Positions 19,082-27,288 of a stretch of 64,000 nucleotides of DNA are shown here, one piece after another. Positions within the stretch are counted from its first letter, which is position 1. Every line of letters starts with the position of its first letter. The notes under the pieces were generated by a model that worked only from the letters and a program-made list of their open reading frames with translations, searched no databases and was not told where the DNA came from. Source of the DNA: Nanchangia anserum (GTDB lineage Bacteria > Actinomycetota > Actinomycetes > Actinomycetales > Actinomycetaceae). Location of the stretch: NCBI RefSeq assembly GCF_015240065.1, contig NZ_CP060506.1, positions 992,001 to 1,056,000 on the forward strand, in the 5' to 3' direction. The translations under genes and the position numbers were made by a program.

Positions 19082-20980
19082 ATGACTGACACGCGTAAGA
19101 CGACGCCGGTGCCCGCCGCGGACCCGCTCGTTGGCACGCTCGTCGATGGGCGCTACCGCGTCGATTCCTTCCTCGCCGCCGGCGGCATGGCCTCGGTTTA
19201 CCGCGCCCACGACACCCGGCTCGGGCGCGACGTCGCCCTCAAGGTCATTCACCCCCACCTGGCGCTCGACCCGGCCCTGGCCGAGCGCTTCATCCGCGAG
19301 GCCTCCGCCGCCGCCCAACTGCACCATCCCGGGATCGTCGCCATCCACGATCAAGGTGACATTGACGGGCGCGGCTATTTCGTCATGGAGCTCGTCGACG
19401 GTCACAACCTTCGCACGGAGCTCATCACCGAGGGCGCACTGAGCCTCGGCGACGCCCTCGATATCGTCGAGGCCATCCTCACCGCGCTCGCGGCGGCCCA
19501 CAGACGCGGCATCGTTCATCGCGACATCAAACCGGAAAACGTGCTCCTCACGCCCGAGCGCGAGGTCAAGGTGGCTGATTTCGGGCTGGCCCACGCTGTG
19601 AGCGCCGCAACGGGGACAACGACGGGAACGGTCATGGGCACGGTCGCCTATCTGGCACCGGAAGTCGTGTCGCGCGGCACCTCGGATGCCGCCGCCGACA
19701 TCTATTCCACAGGAATTCTCCTGTACGAACTGCTGACGGGCGAAGTCCCTTACGCCGACGAGCCGCCCATTCGCATCGCGTGGCATCACGTCAATGACGC
19801 GCTGCCGCTACCCTCCGATTCGCAAGAGTGGATCCCCACCGAGGTCGACGAGTTCGTCGCCGCGCTCACGGCTACCGACCCCGCGGCGCGGCTCGCCGAT
19901 GGTACGGCTGCACTTGCTGAGTTGCGCCGACTGCGCCGCGCGATCGGCACCTCACTCGATCACCTGCGTGCCCCGCGAGTAGCCGAGTCCGGTCCACAGG
20001 TGACGACGCGCATGCCGACCGAGGTTGCGCCTCATGCGCTCCCCAGTGCCCCGGCTGCGGCCGCGTCGTCTCGGCGCCCCCGTACCCGGTCGCGGCGCCG
20101 AATCCTCGTCGCCGTCCTCATTGTCTTTCTCATTGCCGCCGCGGCAACCATCGCCTGGTGGTTTCTCGCCGGACCCGGAGCGCGCGTGGCCGTCCCCGAT
20201 GTTGCGGGAATGAGTCCCGCACAAGCCGAGCGGCGCCTGAGTGCGCTCGATCTCGAGACCACCCGCGACGTCGAATACTCCGACACCGTCGAGGCCGGTG
20301 ACGTCACGCGCACCGATCCCACCTCTGGCACCAAGGTGAAGAAGCATGCGCGCGTGCGGATCTACGTCTCGCAGGGGGTGCACATGGTGAACGTTCCCAA
20401 GGGACTCGAGGGAAAGAACCGCGACGACGTCGAGGCCGCATTGGCGAAAGTGCCGCTGGCGATCGGCGACGTCAGCGAGGAATACTCCAATGACGTCGCC
20501 GAGGGACTCCTCATTCGGCTCTCGCCGGAGCCAGGCACGTCGCTCGCGCACGACTCACGCATCGACCTCGTCTTCTCCAAGGGCCGTGAGCCGCAGAAGA
20601 TTCCTCCCCTGACCGGTCTTGCTCGCGCCGACGCCGAGAAGGCCCTTGCCGATTCCAAGCTTGGGGTCAGCGTGGTTGAGGCGTTCTCGGACACCGTCGA
20701 GAAGGGACACGTCATCTCTCAACAGCCCGTCGCCGGAGCCGGCGGTTTCACCGGCGACGTCGTCACCATCACCGTCTCTAAGGGACCCGAGGTCGTCACC
20801 GTGCCAAACGTGCGCGGCATGTCGATGGACGAGGCGACGTCGCGCCTGGAGGCCCTCGGGCTTCGCGTGACCACACGCAAGCGACTGTTGGGCCTCGATC
20901 CCAACCACGTCTACGACCAGTCGCCCTCGGCGGGCACCTCGGTCAAGGTCGGCTCGACGATCACCCTCGACTACGTCTAG
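19082..20980 (+). CDS. pknL: Ser/Thr protein kinase with four PASTA domains (PknL-type)
   Basis: A 632-residue membrane-anchored kinase. The kinase domain spans about residues 20-285: Gly loop LAAGGMASVY, Lys54 in VALK, catalytic HRDIKPEN (Asp148), DFGLA, and a Thr-rich activation loop before APE. A TM helix lies at about 341-365, then four extracellular PASTA repeats, which in relatives sense peptidoglycan or muropeptides. M. tuberculosis PknL lacks PASTA repeats, whereas as I recall corynebacterial PknL has them. Start 19082 follows TAAACT by 7 nt. It is divergent from its likely substrate, the HTH protein. Confidence 0.9.
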   Translation: MTDTRKTTPVPAADPLVGTLVDGRYRVDSFLAAGGMASVYRAHDTRLGRDVALKVIHPHLALDPALAERFIREASAAAQLHHPGIVAIHDQGDIDGRGYFVMELVDGHNLRTELITEGALSLGDALDIVEAILTALAAAHRRGIVHRDIKPENVLLTPEREVKVADFGLAHAVSAATGTTTGTVMGTVAYLAPEVVSRGTSDAAADIYSTGILLYELLTGEVPYADEPPIRIAWHHVNDALPLPSDSQEWIPTEVDEFVAALTATDPAARLADGTAALAELRRLRRAIGTSLDHLRAPRVAESGPQVTTRMPTEVAPHALPSAPAAAASSRRPRTRSRRRILVAVLIVFLIAAAATIAWWFLAGPGARVAVPDVAGMSPAQAERRLSALDLETTRDVEYSDTVEAGDVTRTDPTSGTKVKKHARVRIYVSQGVHMVNVPKGLEGKNRDDVEAALAKVPLAIGDVSEEYSNDVAEGLLIRLSPEPGTSLAHDSRIDLVFSKGREPQKIPPLTGLARADAEKALADSKLGVSVVEAFSDTVEKGHVISQQPVAGAGGFTGDVVTITVSKGPEVVTVPNVRGMSMDEATSRLEALGLRVTTRKRLLGLDPNHVYDQSPSAGTSVKVGSTITLDYV

Positions 20981-20983
20981 GCC

Positions 20984-22375
20984 CTAGAAGACGCGCAAGT
21001 CCTCAGTCATCGCCGAGCGGTGACGCTCAGCGACAGGGTGGGCCTGCAACAGCTCAGCCAGTTGGAACGCCAACTCCAGGGACTGCTGGTGGTTGAGGCG
21101 AGGATCGACGCGGGTCTCATAGCGCTCGGCCAGTCGCTCGTCGTCGATCGTGTCGGCCCCACCGCGTACCTCGGTCACATCATCGCCCGTCATCTCGACG
21201 TGAATACCGCCGGGAACCGTGCCCTCCGCGGCGTGGACGTCGAAGAACTGGTGGACCTCGCGCATGATCGTCGCAAAATCGCGTGTCTTGTAGCCCGTCG
21301 CCGACGTCGTCGTGTTGCCGTGCATGGGGTCGCACACCCACACGACGGGTCGTCCATCCCGGCGCACCGCGTCGATGAGACCGGGCAACACGTCGCCGAT
21401 GCGATCCGCACCCATCCGAGTAATGAAGGTGAGCCGTCCGGCAATGCCATCGGGGTTGAGGCGATCGATGAGCGCCTTGAGATCGTCCTCACGCGTGCTC
21501 GGACCGATCTTCACGCCGACGGGATTGGCCACCTGGCTGAGCAGCGCCACATGGGCACCCTCGGGATCGCGCGTGCGCTCGCCGATCCACAGGAAGTGAG
21601 CGGAGGTGTCGTAGAGGCATCCCGTGCGCGAGTCCTCGCGCGTCATCGCCGCCTCGTACTCCATGAGCAGGGCCTCGTGCGAGGAATAGAAATCTACCGA
21701 GCTCATGGCATCGAATTGTGCGCCTGCTGCCGCCATGAAGCGGACGGCTCGATCGATCTCTGCGGCCAATTCCTCGTAGCGCTTATAGGCGGGATTCGAC
21801 GTGAATCCCTTGTTCCACTGGTGGACGAGACGCAGGTCGGCGTATCCGCCGCGCGTGAAGGCGCGAATGAGGTTGAGCGACGTCCCCGAGCGGGTGTACA
21901 TCTCGATGAGCCGACGCGGATCGGGTTCGCGCGCGGTGTTCGTGAAGGTGAACTCATTCACGGCGTCACCGCGGTAGGACGGCAACGTCACGCCGTCGAT
22001 CGTCTCCATGTCGGACGAGCGCGGTTTTGCGTATTGGCCGGCCATGCGCCCCATCTTGATGACGGGCATTGACGAGCCGTAGGTGAGCACGATCGCCATC
22101 TGCAAAATGGCCTGGATCTTCAGCCGCAGGCGTACGGCCGTCGACTCGGCAAACGTCTCGGCGCAGTCACCCCCGGTCAGCACAAACGCATCGCCCCGAC
22201 TGGCCTCGGCCAGCTTAGTCCGCAGCTGATCGACCTCTCCGGCAAATACCAAAGGTGGGCGGTCACGCAGATCGGCAACGACGTCGGCCACGGCCTCGGC
22301 GTCGGGATAAGCGGGCTGCTGAGAAACGGGGCAATCCCGCCACGTGGACAGGGCGTGAGCGTTTTCGGGGCGCAT
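20984..22375 (-). CDS. aroG: Class II DAHP synthase
   Basis: 3-deoxy-D-arabino-heptulosonate-7-phosphate synthase, the first step of the shikimate pathway (PEP plus erythrose 4-phosphate). The 463-residue length and the motifs TGGDCAETF, KMGRMAGQYAKPRSS, GYRGD-type loop, THFLWIGERTR, GVKIGP, DPMHGNT and GGIHVEMTG are those of plant-like class II enzymes. It is convergent with pknL with only 3 bp between stops. A TAGGCT lies 6 nt before the ATG. A chorismate mutase elsewhere in the window (36.8 kb) could be its allosteric partner, as in mycobacteria. Confidence 0.93.
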   Translation of the reverse strand: MRPENAHALSTWRDCPVSQQPAYPDAEAVADVVADLRDRPPLVFAGEVDQLRTKLAEASRGDAFVLTGGDCAETFAESTAVRLRLKIQAILQMAIVLTYGSSMPVIKMGRMAGQYAKPRSSDMETIDGVTLPSYRGDAVNEFTFTNTAREPDPRRLIEMYTRSGTSLNLIRAFTRGGYADLRLVHQWNKGFTSNPAYKRYEELAAEIDRAVRFMAAAGAQFDAMSSVDFYSSHEALLMEYEAAMTREDSRTGCLYDTSAHFLWIGERTRDPEGAHVALLSQVANPVGVKIGPSTREDDLKALIDRLNPDGIAGRLTFITRMGADRIGDVLPGLIDAVRRDGRPVVWVCDPMHGNTTTSATGYKTRDFATIMREVHQFFDVHAAEGTVPGGIHVEMTGDDVTEVRGGADTIDDERLAERYETRVDPRLNHQQSLELAFQLAELLQAHPVAERHRSAMTEDLRVF

Positions 22376-22381
22376 GTCTCC

Positions 22382-22387
22382 AGCCTA
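22382..22387 (-). promoter_or_regulatory. -10 hexamer, leaderless aroG
   Basis: TAGGCT on the minus strand, 6 nt before the ATG at 22375. Confidence 0.5.
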
Positions 22388-22407
22388 AGACAGGGGCACA
22401 CATGCGC

Positions 22408-22440
22408 CGGGGGCGGATCCGCTTACCGGACCCGCCCCCG
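22408..22440 (-). terminator. Terminator after pfp
   Basis: A 14-bp GC-rich stem (22408-22421 with 22427-22440) with one mismatch and a 5-nt loop, between the pfp stop and the aroG promoter. Confidence 0.65.
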
Positions 22441-22455
22441 CGATAGCGCAAGACT

Positions 22456-23673
22456 CTACTCGCCAGCCGGCTCGAGCTTTTGCCCGATGCGGCTCATCAT
22501 GTCGACGAACCACTGCTGCGAGATGTCGAACGGCTTTCCGCCCTTGATCCGCGGGAACGGAATCGCCGTCAGCTTGTCGCCGTTCTCCTCATCGTGGCCG
22601 ACGACACCGGCCTCGCCGCGCAGGGCAGCATCGACGGCGTAATCGGTCATCGACTGGATGAGGCGCAGGTCCTCGGCGTTGGCGGCCGCGGCACGCGAGA
22701 AATAGCCGGACTTTTGGACCAGGACCTTCTCGGCACCGATCTTCGCGGCGAACTGCTTGGCGAACCACTGACCGGGGTTGATCGTGTCGAGCTTGACGTG
22801 GCCGAAGGGATCGCGCTGGACCTCTTCGCCCTCGGCTTCAAGCTGGGCGACGATCTCGGACAGCCCGGCACCTTCGGACAGGAAGATGTTGACGTTGCCC
22901 GTGCGATCCATGATCTTGCGTAGGCGCGAGGCCTCGGCCTCGATGTCGATGCGGGCCTCGGGCACGAACACCGCGTGAATCTCGTAGGAGTCGCGCGACA
23001 GTCCCAGCGAGGGCGCCCATTCCTGGGTGTCCAGCCACTCTTCGTAGGCTCGAGCGGTCGCCCCGGTCAGCCAACCGCAGTTGCGGCCCATGACCTCGTG
23101 GACGATGAGCATACGCGGGGAGACACGGCACTCGCCGATGACATTGCGGGCGAACTGGGCACCCTGTTCGGCGGCCGTCCATGCACCGAGCGACTGGCGG
23201 ATCGGCACGACGTCGTTGTCGATCGTCTTGGGCAGACCGACGACGGTGAGGTTGTAGTCGTTTTCCTTCAGGTATGCGGCCAGGTCGGCGGCCGTCGTGT
23301 TCGTGTCGTCGCCACCGATGGTGTGCAGGACGTCGACCTTGTCGGTGACCAGGCGCTCGGCCGCAACCTTCAGCGGGTCCTCGTCCTCGCCGACGAGGCC
23401 GCGCTTGACGAGGTCGGCCTTGTTCGTCAGCTTGACGCGCGAGTTGCCGATCGGCGAACCGCCGAAGCGGTGCAGCAGTCCGGCCTTCTCGCGGCCTTCC
23501 TCGTCAACGACCAGGTAGTTGCCGCTGAGCAGACCGTGATACCCGTGCAGGTAGCAGATGATCTCGATGCTGGGGTCGAGCTCGGTGTAGCGCTGAATGA
23601 GCCCGCCGACGGCAGACGACAAACACGGAGCGAAACCGCCTGCGGTCAGCAGGGCGACGCGACGAATGGTCAT
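22456..23673 (-). CDS. pfp: Pyrophosphate-dependent 6-phosphofructokinase
   Basis: Reversible phosphorylation of fructose 6-phosphate using PPi. The 405-residue protein carries GGDDTN (Asp122-Asp123) where ATP enzymes have GGDGS, and PKTIDND with Lys149 and catalytic Asp152; both are hallmarks of PPi specificity. Later motifs MGRNCGWLTGATA and EGAG/PGQ substrate-binding segments are present. The ATG has GGAGG 5 nt upstream. PPi-PFK glycolysis is known in Actinomyces, which fits the suggested taxonomy. A hairpin follows the gene. Confidence 0.92.
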   Translation of the reverse strand: MTIRRVALLTAGGFAPCLSSAVGGLIQRYTELDPSIEIICYLHGYHGLLSGNYLVVDEEGREKAGLLHRFGGSPIGNSRVKLTNKADLVKRGLVGEDEDPLKVAAERLVTDKVDVLHTIGGDDTNTTAADLAAYLKENDYNLTVVGLPKTIDNDVVPIRQSLGAWTAAEQGAQFARNVIGECRVSPRMLIVHEVMGRNCGWLTGATARAYEEWLDTQEWAPSLGLSRDSYEIHAVFVPEARIDIEAEASRLRKIMDRTGNVNIFLSEGAGLSEIVAQLEAEGEEVQRDPFGHVKLDTINPGQWFAKQFAAKIGAEKVLVQKSGYFSRAAAANAEDLRLIQSMTDYAVDAALRGEAGVVGHDEENGDKLTAIPFPRIKGGKPFDISQQWFVDMMSRIGQKLEPAGE

Positions 23674-23734
23674 TGATCCTCCAGATCTCGTTAAGCGCTC
23701 ATGCGCGTGGACTCCCCCAGTCTAGCGGGAGCCC

Positions 23735-24523
23735 TCACTCGGCCTCGGGACTATCGGGCGATGCCGCCGTCTCGTCGCCATCGCCCCGCTGCGGTACCTG
23801 GCGTCCACCTGGCGCGCCGCCGGGCACGGGACCGGCGAATTTGCCCTCGGCGGCCAGCTGCTTCTTCACATCGGCGGCGTAGACGTCCGCGTATTCCTGT
23901 CCGGACAGGCACATGAGGTTATACATGATCTCATCCGTGATGGCGCGCAGGACGAAGCGGTCGTTTTCCAGGCCGCGGTAGCGCGAGAAGTCCAGCGGCT
24001 CGCCGATGATGACGCCGACACGATGCAGACGCGGGATCCGAGTACCGATGGGCTGAGCGATGTTGGACTCGATCATCGCCACCGGGAGCACCGGCGCCCC
24101 CGATTCGAGAGCGAGGCGAGCGACGCCGGTTTTGCCGCGATAGAGCTTGCCATCGGGGCTGCGCGTGCCCTCGGGATAGATACCGAACAGGCCGCCCTCG
24201 TCAAGGCGCTTCAAGCCCGTGCGCAGCGCGGCGAGCGACTTCTTGCCGCCCGAGCGATCGACGGGGATCGTGCCCACGGCGCGCATGAAATTGGCGACGA
24301 GACGCCCCTTGATGCCCGTCCCCGTGAAATAGTCGGCTTTGCCCATGAACACGACCTCGCGGTCGATGAGCATGGGCAGGAAGAAGGAATCGATGACCGC
24401 CAAGTGGTTGGACGCGAGGATCGCCGGTCCGGTGGCGGGAATGTTCTCGGCTCCCCTGATCCATGGCCGGTAGATGAGTTTCAACAGGGGTCCGGCGACT
24501 CCCTTGAGCAGGCGGTAGAGCAT
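23735..24523 (-). CDS. 1-acyl-sn-glycerol-3-phosphate acyltransferase (PlsC family)
   Basis: A 262-residue membrane-associated acyltransferase for phosphatidic acid synthesis. The NHLAVID (HX4D) and EGTRSPDGK motifs and the VPVDRSG-like block II are intact, with a short N-terminal hydrophobic segment. The last 35 residues are a Pro/Gly/Glu-rich tail with no recognised domain. It corresponds to Rv2182c by position. The substrate within the PlsC family is not certain. Confidence 0.87.
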   Translation of the reverse strand: MLYRLLKGVAGPLLKLIYRPWIRGAENIPATGPAILASNHLAVIDSFFLPMLIDREVVFMGKADYFTGTGIKGRLVANFMRAVGTIPVDRSGGKKSLAALRTGLKRLDEGGLFGIYPEGTRSPDGKLYRGKTGVARLALESGAPVLPVAMIESNIAQPIGTRIPRLHRVGVIIGEPLDFSRYRGLENDRFVLRAITDEIMYNLMCLSGQEYADVYAADVKKQLAAEGKFAGPVPGGAPGGRQVPQRGDGDETAASPDSPEAE

Positions 24524-24574
24524 CGTGCCGCGTTTCCCTTCTGCCGAGCGCTTTTTCGTGCGTGGTATCCAGAC

Positions 24575-24580
24575 TACTCT
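24575..24580 (+). promoter_or_regulatory. -10 hexamer, leaderless small membrane protein
   Basis: TACTCT, 7 nt before the ATG at 24588. Confidence 0.45.
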
Positions 24581-24587
24581 TCACCCT

Positions 24588-24953
24588 ATGGCGGAAGAGT
24601 CTTCTCGGGGGCGTCCTCGTCCCAATCCCGACGATCCCGACAGCGTCGATGCGGAATTCGCTCGCCTCGTCGCGGACCTGTCCGACCTGGGACGCGGGCC
24701 GCGCGACTACGACCTCGCCGAGGCCGCCGACGAGCCACTTCCGCCACCGCCTCGCCTCGCTCGCTCGACGCGGCGCTGGCTGCTCGTCATCGCCGCTTTG
24801 CTCATCATTCCCGTGTGTGCGTTGATCCTGCTGCCTGCCCGGCCGTGGTGGGCGGGCGCGATGTGGCTCGCCGCGCTCGTCATCATCGTCGCCCTCATGG
24901 TCCGCCACGCGCCGCGCGAGAGGGACCCCGGCGACGACGGGGCGAGGACCTGA
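24588..24953 (+). CDS. Small membrane protein of unknown function
   Basis: A 121-residue protein not assigned to a family. An N-terminal soluble segment (residues 1-60, acidic, with SVDAEFARLVADLSDL) precedes two TM helices at about residues 64-82 and 87-104, then a charged tail. It is divergent from the acyltransferase and convergent with trpD. The start is chosen from the TACTCT box and the compact N-terminus. A similar small membrane protein occupies this position in some relatives, but that is recollection only. Confidence 0.65.
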   Translation: MAEESSRGRPRPNPDDPDSVDAEFARLVADLSDLGRGPRDYDLAEAADEPLPPPPRLARSTRRWLLVIAALLIIPVCALILLPARPWWAGAMWLAALVIIVALMVRHAPRERDPGDDGART

Positions 24954-24968
24954 GAAGACGATGCGCCG

Positions 24969-26017
24969 CTAGCTCTCGCGCGTGAACGACGCCCACTTTT
25001 CGAGGAGCGCCTGGGCCTTGCCCGAAGCGATGGTCTCGCGCGCCACCTCGACGCCGCGACGCAGCCTCTCGCTCGGGGTGCCGTCACCAACGCGACAACC
25101 CTCGGTGCGGTTATACGCCATGAGGCCGACAGCCACGTTGAGGGCGACCGCATCCGCGACGGGACCGGGTTCCCCGGCGAAGACGCGCCGGATAACGGCG
25201 GCGTTGTGCTCGGCGTCCCCCCGCGCAGGCACTCGACGTTCGCCGGCTCGATCCCCACGTCGCGAGCGTCGCACTGATAGTGCTCAATGACCCCGTCGTG
25301 GGTCTCCCACACGTCGTTGATGTCGGTCTGCGAGATCTCGTCCAGGCGCGTCGTCGTACCCCTGAACACCATCGCATCCGCGCCACGCTCAGCGAACACG
25401 CCGGCGACGACCGGCGCGGCCTGCTCTGAGGCGACACCGACAGCCGAGGCTCGCGGCCTGGCAGGATTCGTCAGCGGGCCGAGGATATTGAATGCCGTTG
25501 GGTAGCCGAGTTCGCGACGCACCGGTGCGACGAAGCGCATCGCCGGGTGGAAGACGTTGGCGAAGAGGAACGTGATGCCCAGCGAGGCAAAGACCGCCGC
25601 GACATCGCCGGGATCGGAATACAGGTCGACCCCCAAAGCTTCCATGACGTCGGCCGATCCGCACGCCGAGGTGGTGGCGCGGTTACCGTGCTTGACGACG
25701 GGAACTCCCGCCGCCGCCAACACCATGGCCGCGGACGTCGAAATGTTGACCGTCTTAAGGCCGTCCCCACCGGTGCCGACGATGTCGAGGACGTCGGTGG
25801 GCAGGTCGGCGCGCAGCGCGTGGGCCTGCATCCGGTCGGCGAGGCCGCGGATCTCCGTCGCCGTCTCGCCCTTCGTGCCCAGCGCCATGAGTAGGCCGGC
25901 GATCTGGGCGGGAGGGACGCGGTCGGTCATGATCTGGTCCATCGCCCACGAGGCCTCGTCGTAGCTGAGGTCCTCGTGGTTGCGCAGCTTGTCGAACAGC
26001 TCGGGGAACGTCGTCAT
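24969..26017 (-). pseudogene. trpD: Anthranilate phosphoribosyltransferase TrpD, frameshifted
   Basis: The second step of tryptophan synthesis (anthranilate plus PRPP). The first 260 residues are canonical: DIVGTGGDGLKTVNIST, KHGNRA, RPRASAVGV. The frame then breaks at a C6 run (25217-25222; G6 on the minus strand). The C-terminal part (GDAEHNAAVIRRVFAG to the end) is intact in the next frame. One extra G restores a protein of about 350 residues. A homopolymer slip is the classic signature of a sequence error. It sits 15 bp downstream of a receiver-like protein gene. Start ATG 26017, or GTG 26023. Confidence 0.85.
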
Positions 26018-26032
26018 GATCACTGGCCTCGC

Positions 26033-26419
26033 TTAGGCGACCGCACCCGCGACGGCTTCTTGGAGTTCGCGCGGATCGATCGGCAGGGCGACGCACGTCA
26101 TCGCCCCCGAGAACCGCGCCAGCCATTCGTCTTGCGGGCGGGCGACGAGCATGATGACGGGCGGAACCGTGTCCTCTTCCTGCTCCAGCGTCTTCGCCAA
26201 CACCATGCCGGAGACCTTCGTCGTCTCGGCGTCAAGGACGATCGCGGCAAAGTTGCCGTGGTGAATCTTGTCCTGTGCCCCCGCGGCCGTTGCTGCCTCG
26301 GTCCAGCGCGCACGCGGCAGGCCCTTGCCCGGGCGCGAGCCCACGGCGGAAATCACGGCCTCGCGCAACGCGGAATCTTCGCTGTAGACGAGCAGGTCAA
26401 GGTAGTCGGTATCAGCCAC
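26033..26419 (-). CDS. Receiver-like domain protein upstream of trpD
   Basis: A 128-residue protein with a flavodoxin-like, response-regulator-type fold (LLVYSEDSALREAVISAV, FAAIVLDAETTKVSGMVLAKTL, VPPVIMLVARPQDEWL, VALPIDPRELQEAV). The position of the phospho-acceptor Asp is occupied by LDAETT, but the N-terminal acidic pair is weak, so it may be a pseudo-receiver. GTG 26419 is preferred over the ATG at 26437 because AAGGAG sits just upstream of it. It forms an operon with trpD. Function unknown. Confidence 0.65.
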   Translation of the reverse strand: MADTDYLDLLVYSEDSALREAVISAVGSRPGKGLPRARWTEAATAAGAQDKIHHGNFAAIVLDAETTKVSGMVLAKTLEQEEDTVPPVIMLVARPQDEWLARFSGAMTCVALPIDPRELQEAVAGAVA

Positions 26420-26482
26420 GTCATCTCCTTGGGTCATCAGGGATTGTCACGTTTATCCCGTGTCTGGGTTCCATGGTAACCA

Positions 26483-26508
26483 ACCGAGCGCTCGGTCATC
26501 GCTATAAA
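26483..26508 (+). promoter_or_regulatory. sodA promoter: perfect palindrome next to a TATAAA -10
   Basis: The 14-bp perfect palindrome ACCGAGCGCTCGGT (26483-26496) sits just upstream of TATAAA (26503-26508). It would cover part of the -35/-10 spacer, a typical repressor or activator position. No regulator is identified. Confidence 0.45.
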
Positions 26509-26526
26509 AGGCGCGCAGGAGCACAC

Positions 26527-26542
26527 TTAGGTAGCCTTTACC
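26527..26542 (+). promoter_or_regulatory. Possible DtxR/IdeR-type metal box in the sodA leader
   Basis: TTAGGTAGCCTTTACC resembles one and a half arms of the iron box TTAGGTTAGCCTAACCTAA with one base missing. It lies shortly after the presumed transcription start. The match is imperfect. Confidence 0.25.
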
Positions 26543-26593
26543 CGTAAGGTCACTTTCCTGGCCACTGTCACCGATGATTGTGAGGAGATTGGT

Positions 26594-27220
26594 ATGGCCG
26601 TCTATACACTGCCTGAACTGCCCTACGACTACGCCGCGCTCGAGCCGCACATTTCGGCGCGCATCATGGAGTTGCACCACGACAAGCACCACGCGACGTA
26701 CGTGGCCGGGGCCAACGCCGCCCTGGAATCGCTTGAGAAGGCTCGCGAGGCCGGCGACTTCGCCGCGATCAACCTCGCCGAGAAGAACCTCGCGTTCAAC
26801 CTCGGTGGTCACACCAACCACTCGGTCTTTTGGACGAACATGTGCCCCGACGGCGGCGGGCGCCCCGAGGGCGACCTGGCCGACGCCATCGCCGAGTACT
26901 TCGGTAGCTTCGAGTCGTTCCAGGCCCAGTTTGGCGCTGCCGCGACCGGACTGCAGGGATCGGGCTGGGCGGTGCTCGCGTGGGACACGATTTCGGATCG
27001 CCTCGTGACGTTCCAGCTGTTCGACCAGCAGGGCAACGTACCCGTTGGGGTTGTGCCGCTGCTCATGCTCGACATGTGGGAGCACGCGTTCTACCTCGAC
27101 TACCTCAACGTCAAGGCCGACTACGTCAAGGCGTGGTGGAACGTCGTCAACTGGGCGAACGTTGCCGAGCGCTTTGAGCGCGCCCGCTCCGGCTACGGCG
27201 ACCTCATCGTCGCCGGCTAA
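26594..27220 (+). CDS. sodA: Superoxide dismutase, Mn type
   Basis: Detoxifies superoxide in the cytoplasm. The 208-residue protein has the four metal ligands His28, His76, Asp160 and His164 in family context ([30 protein letters not shown]). Gln145 in FDQQGN replaces the His145 of the M. tuberculosis Fe-SOD, which favours manganese or cambialistic use. GAGGAG lies 7 nt upstream of the ATG. It has its own promoter region and a strong terminator. Confidence 0.95.
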   Translation: MAVYTLPELPYDYAALEPHISARIMELHHDKHHATYVAGANAALESLEKAREAGDFAAINLAEKNLAFNLGGHTNHSVFWTNMCPDGGGRPEGDLADAIAEYFGSFESFQAQFGAAATGLQGSGWAVLAWDTISDRLVTFQLFDQQGNVPVGVVPLLMLDMWEHAFYLDYLNVKADYVKAWWNVVNWANVAERFERARSGYGDLIVAG

Positions 27221-27233
27221 CCGATAGCGTTAA

Positions 27234-27275
27234 CGCGTGAGCGGCCGGTCCCATATGGGGCCGGCCGCTCACGCG
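27234..27275. terminator. Bidirectional terminator between sodA and FKBP gene
   Basis: A perfect 15-bp stem (27234-27248 with 27261-27275), extended inward by a further CCC/GGG, lies between convergent stops. Confidence 0.88.
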
Positions 27276-27288
27276 CGTGTCCGAGGTG

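Noticed and set aside
26483..26496. Palindrome upstream of sodA as a terminator of a plus-strand transcript
   Set aside because: There is no plus-strand gene upstream, it has no loop, and it sits in the promoter spacer; an operator is more plausible.
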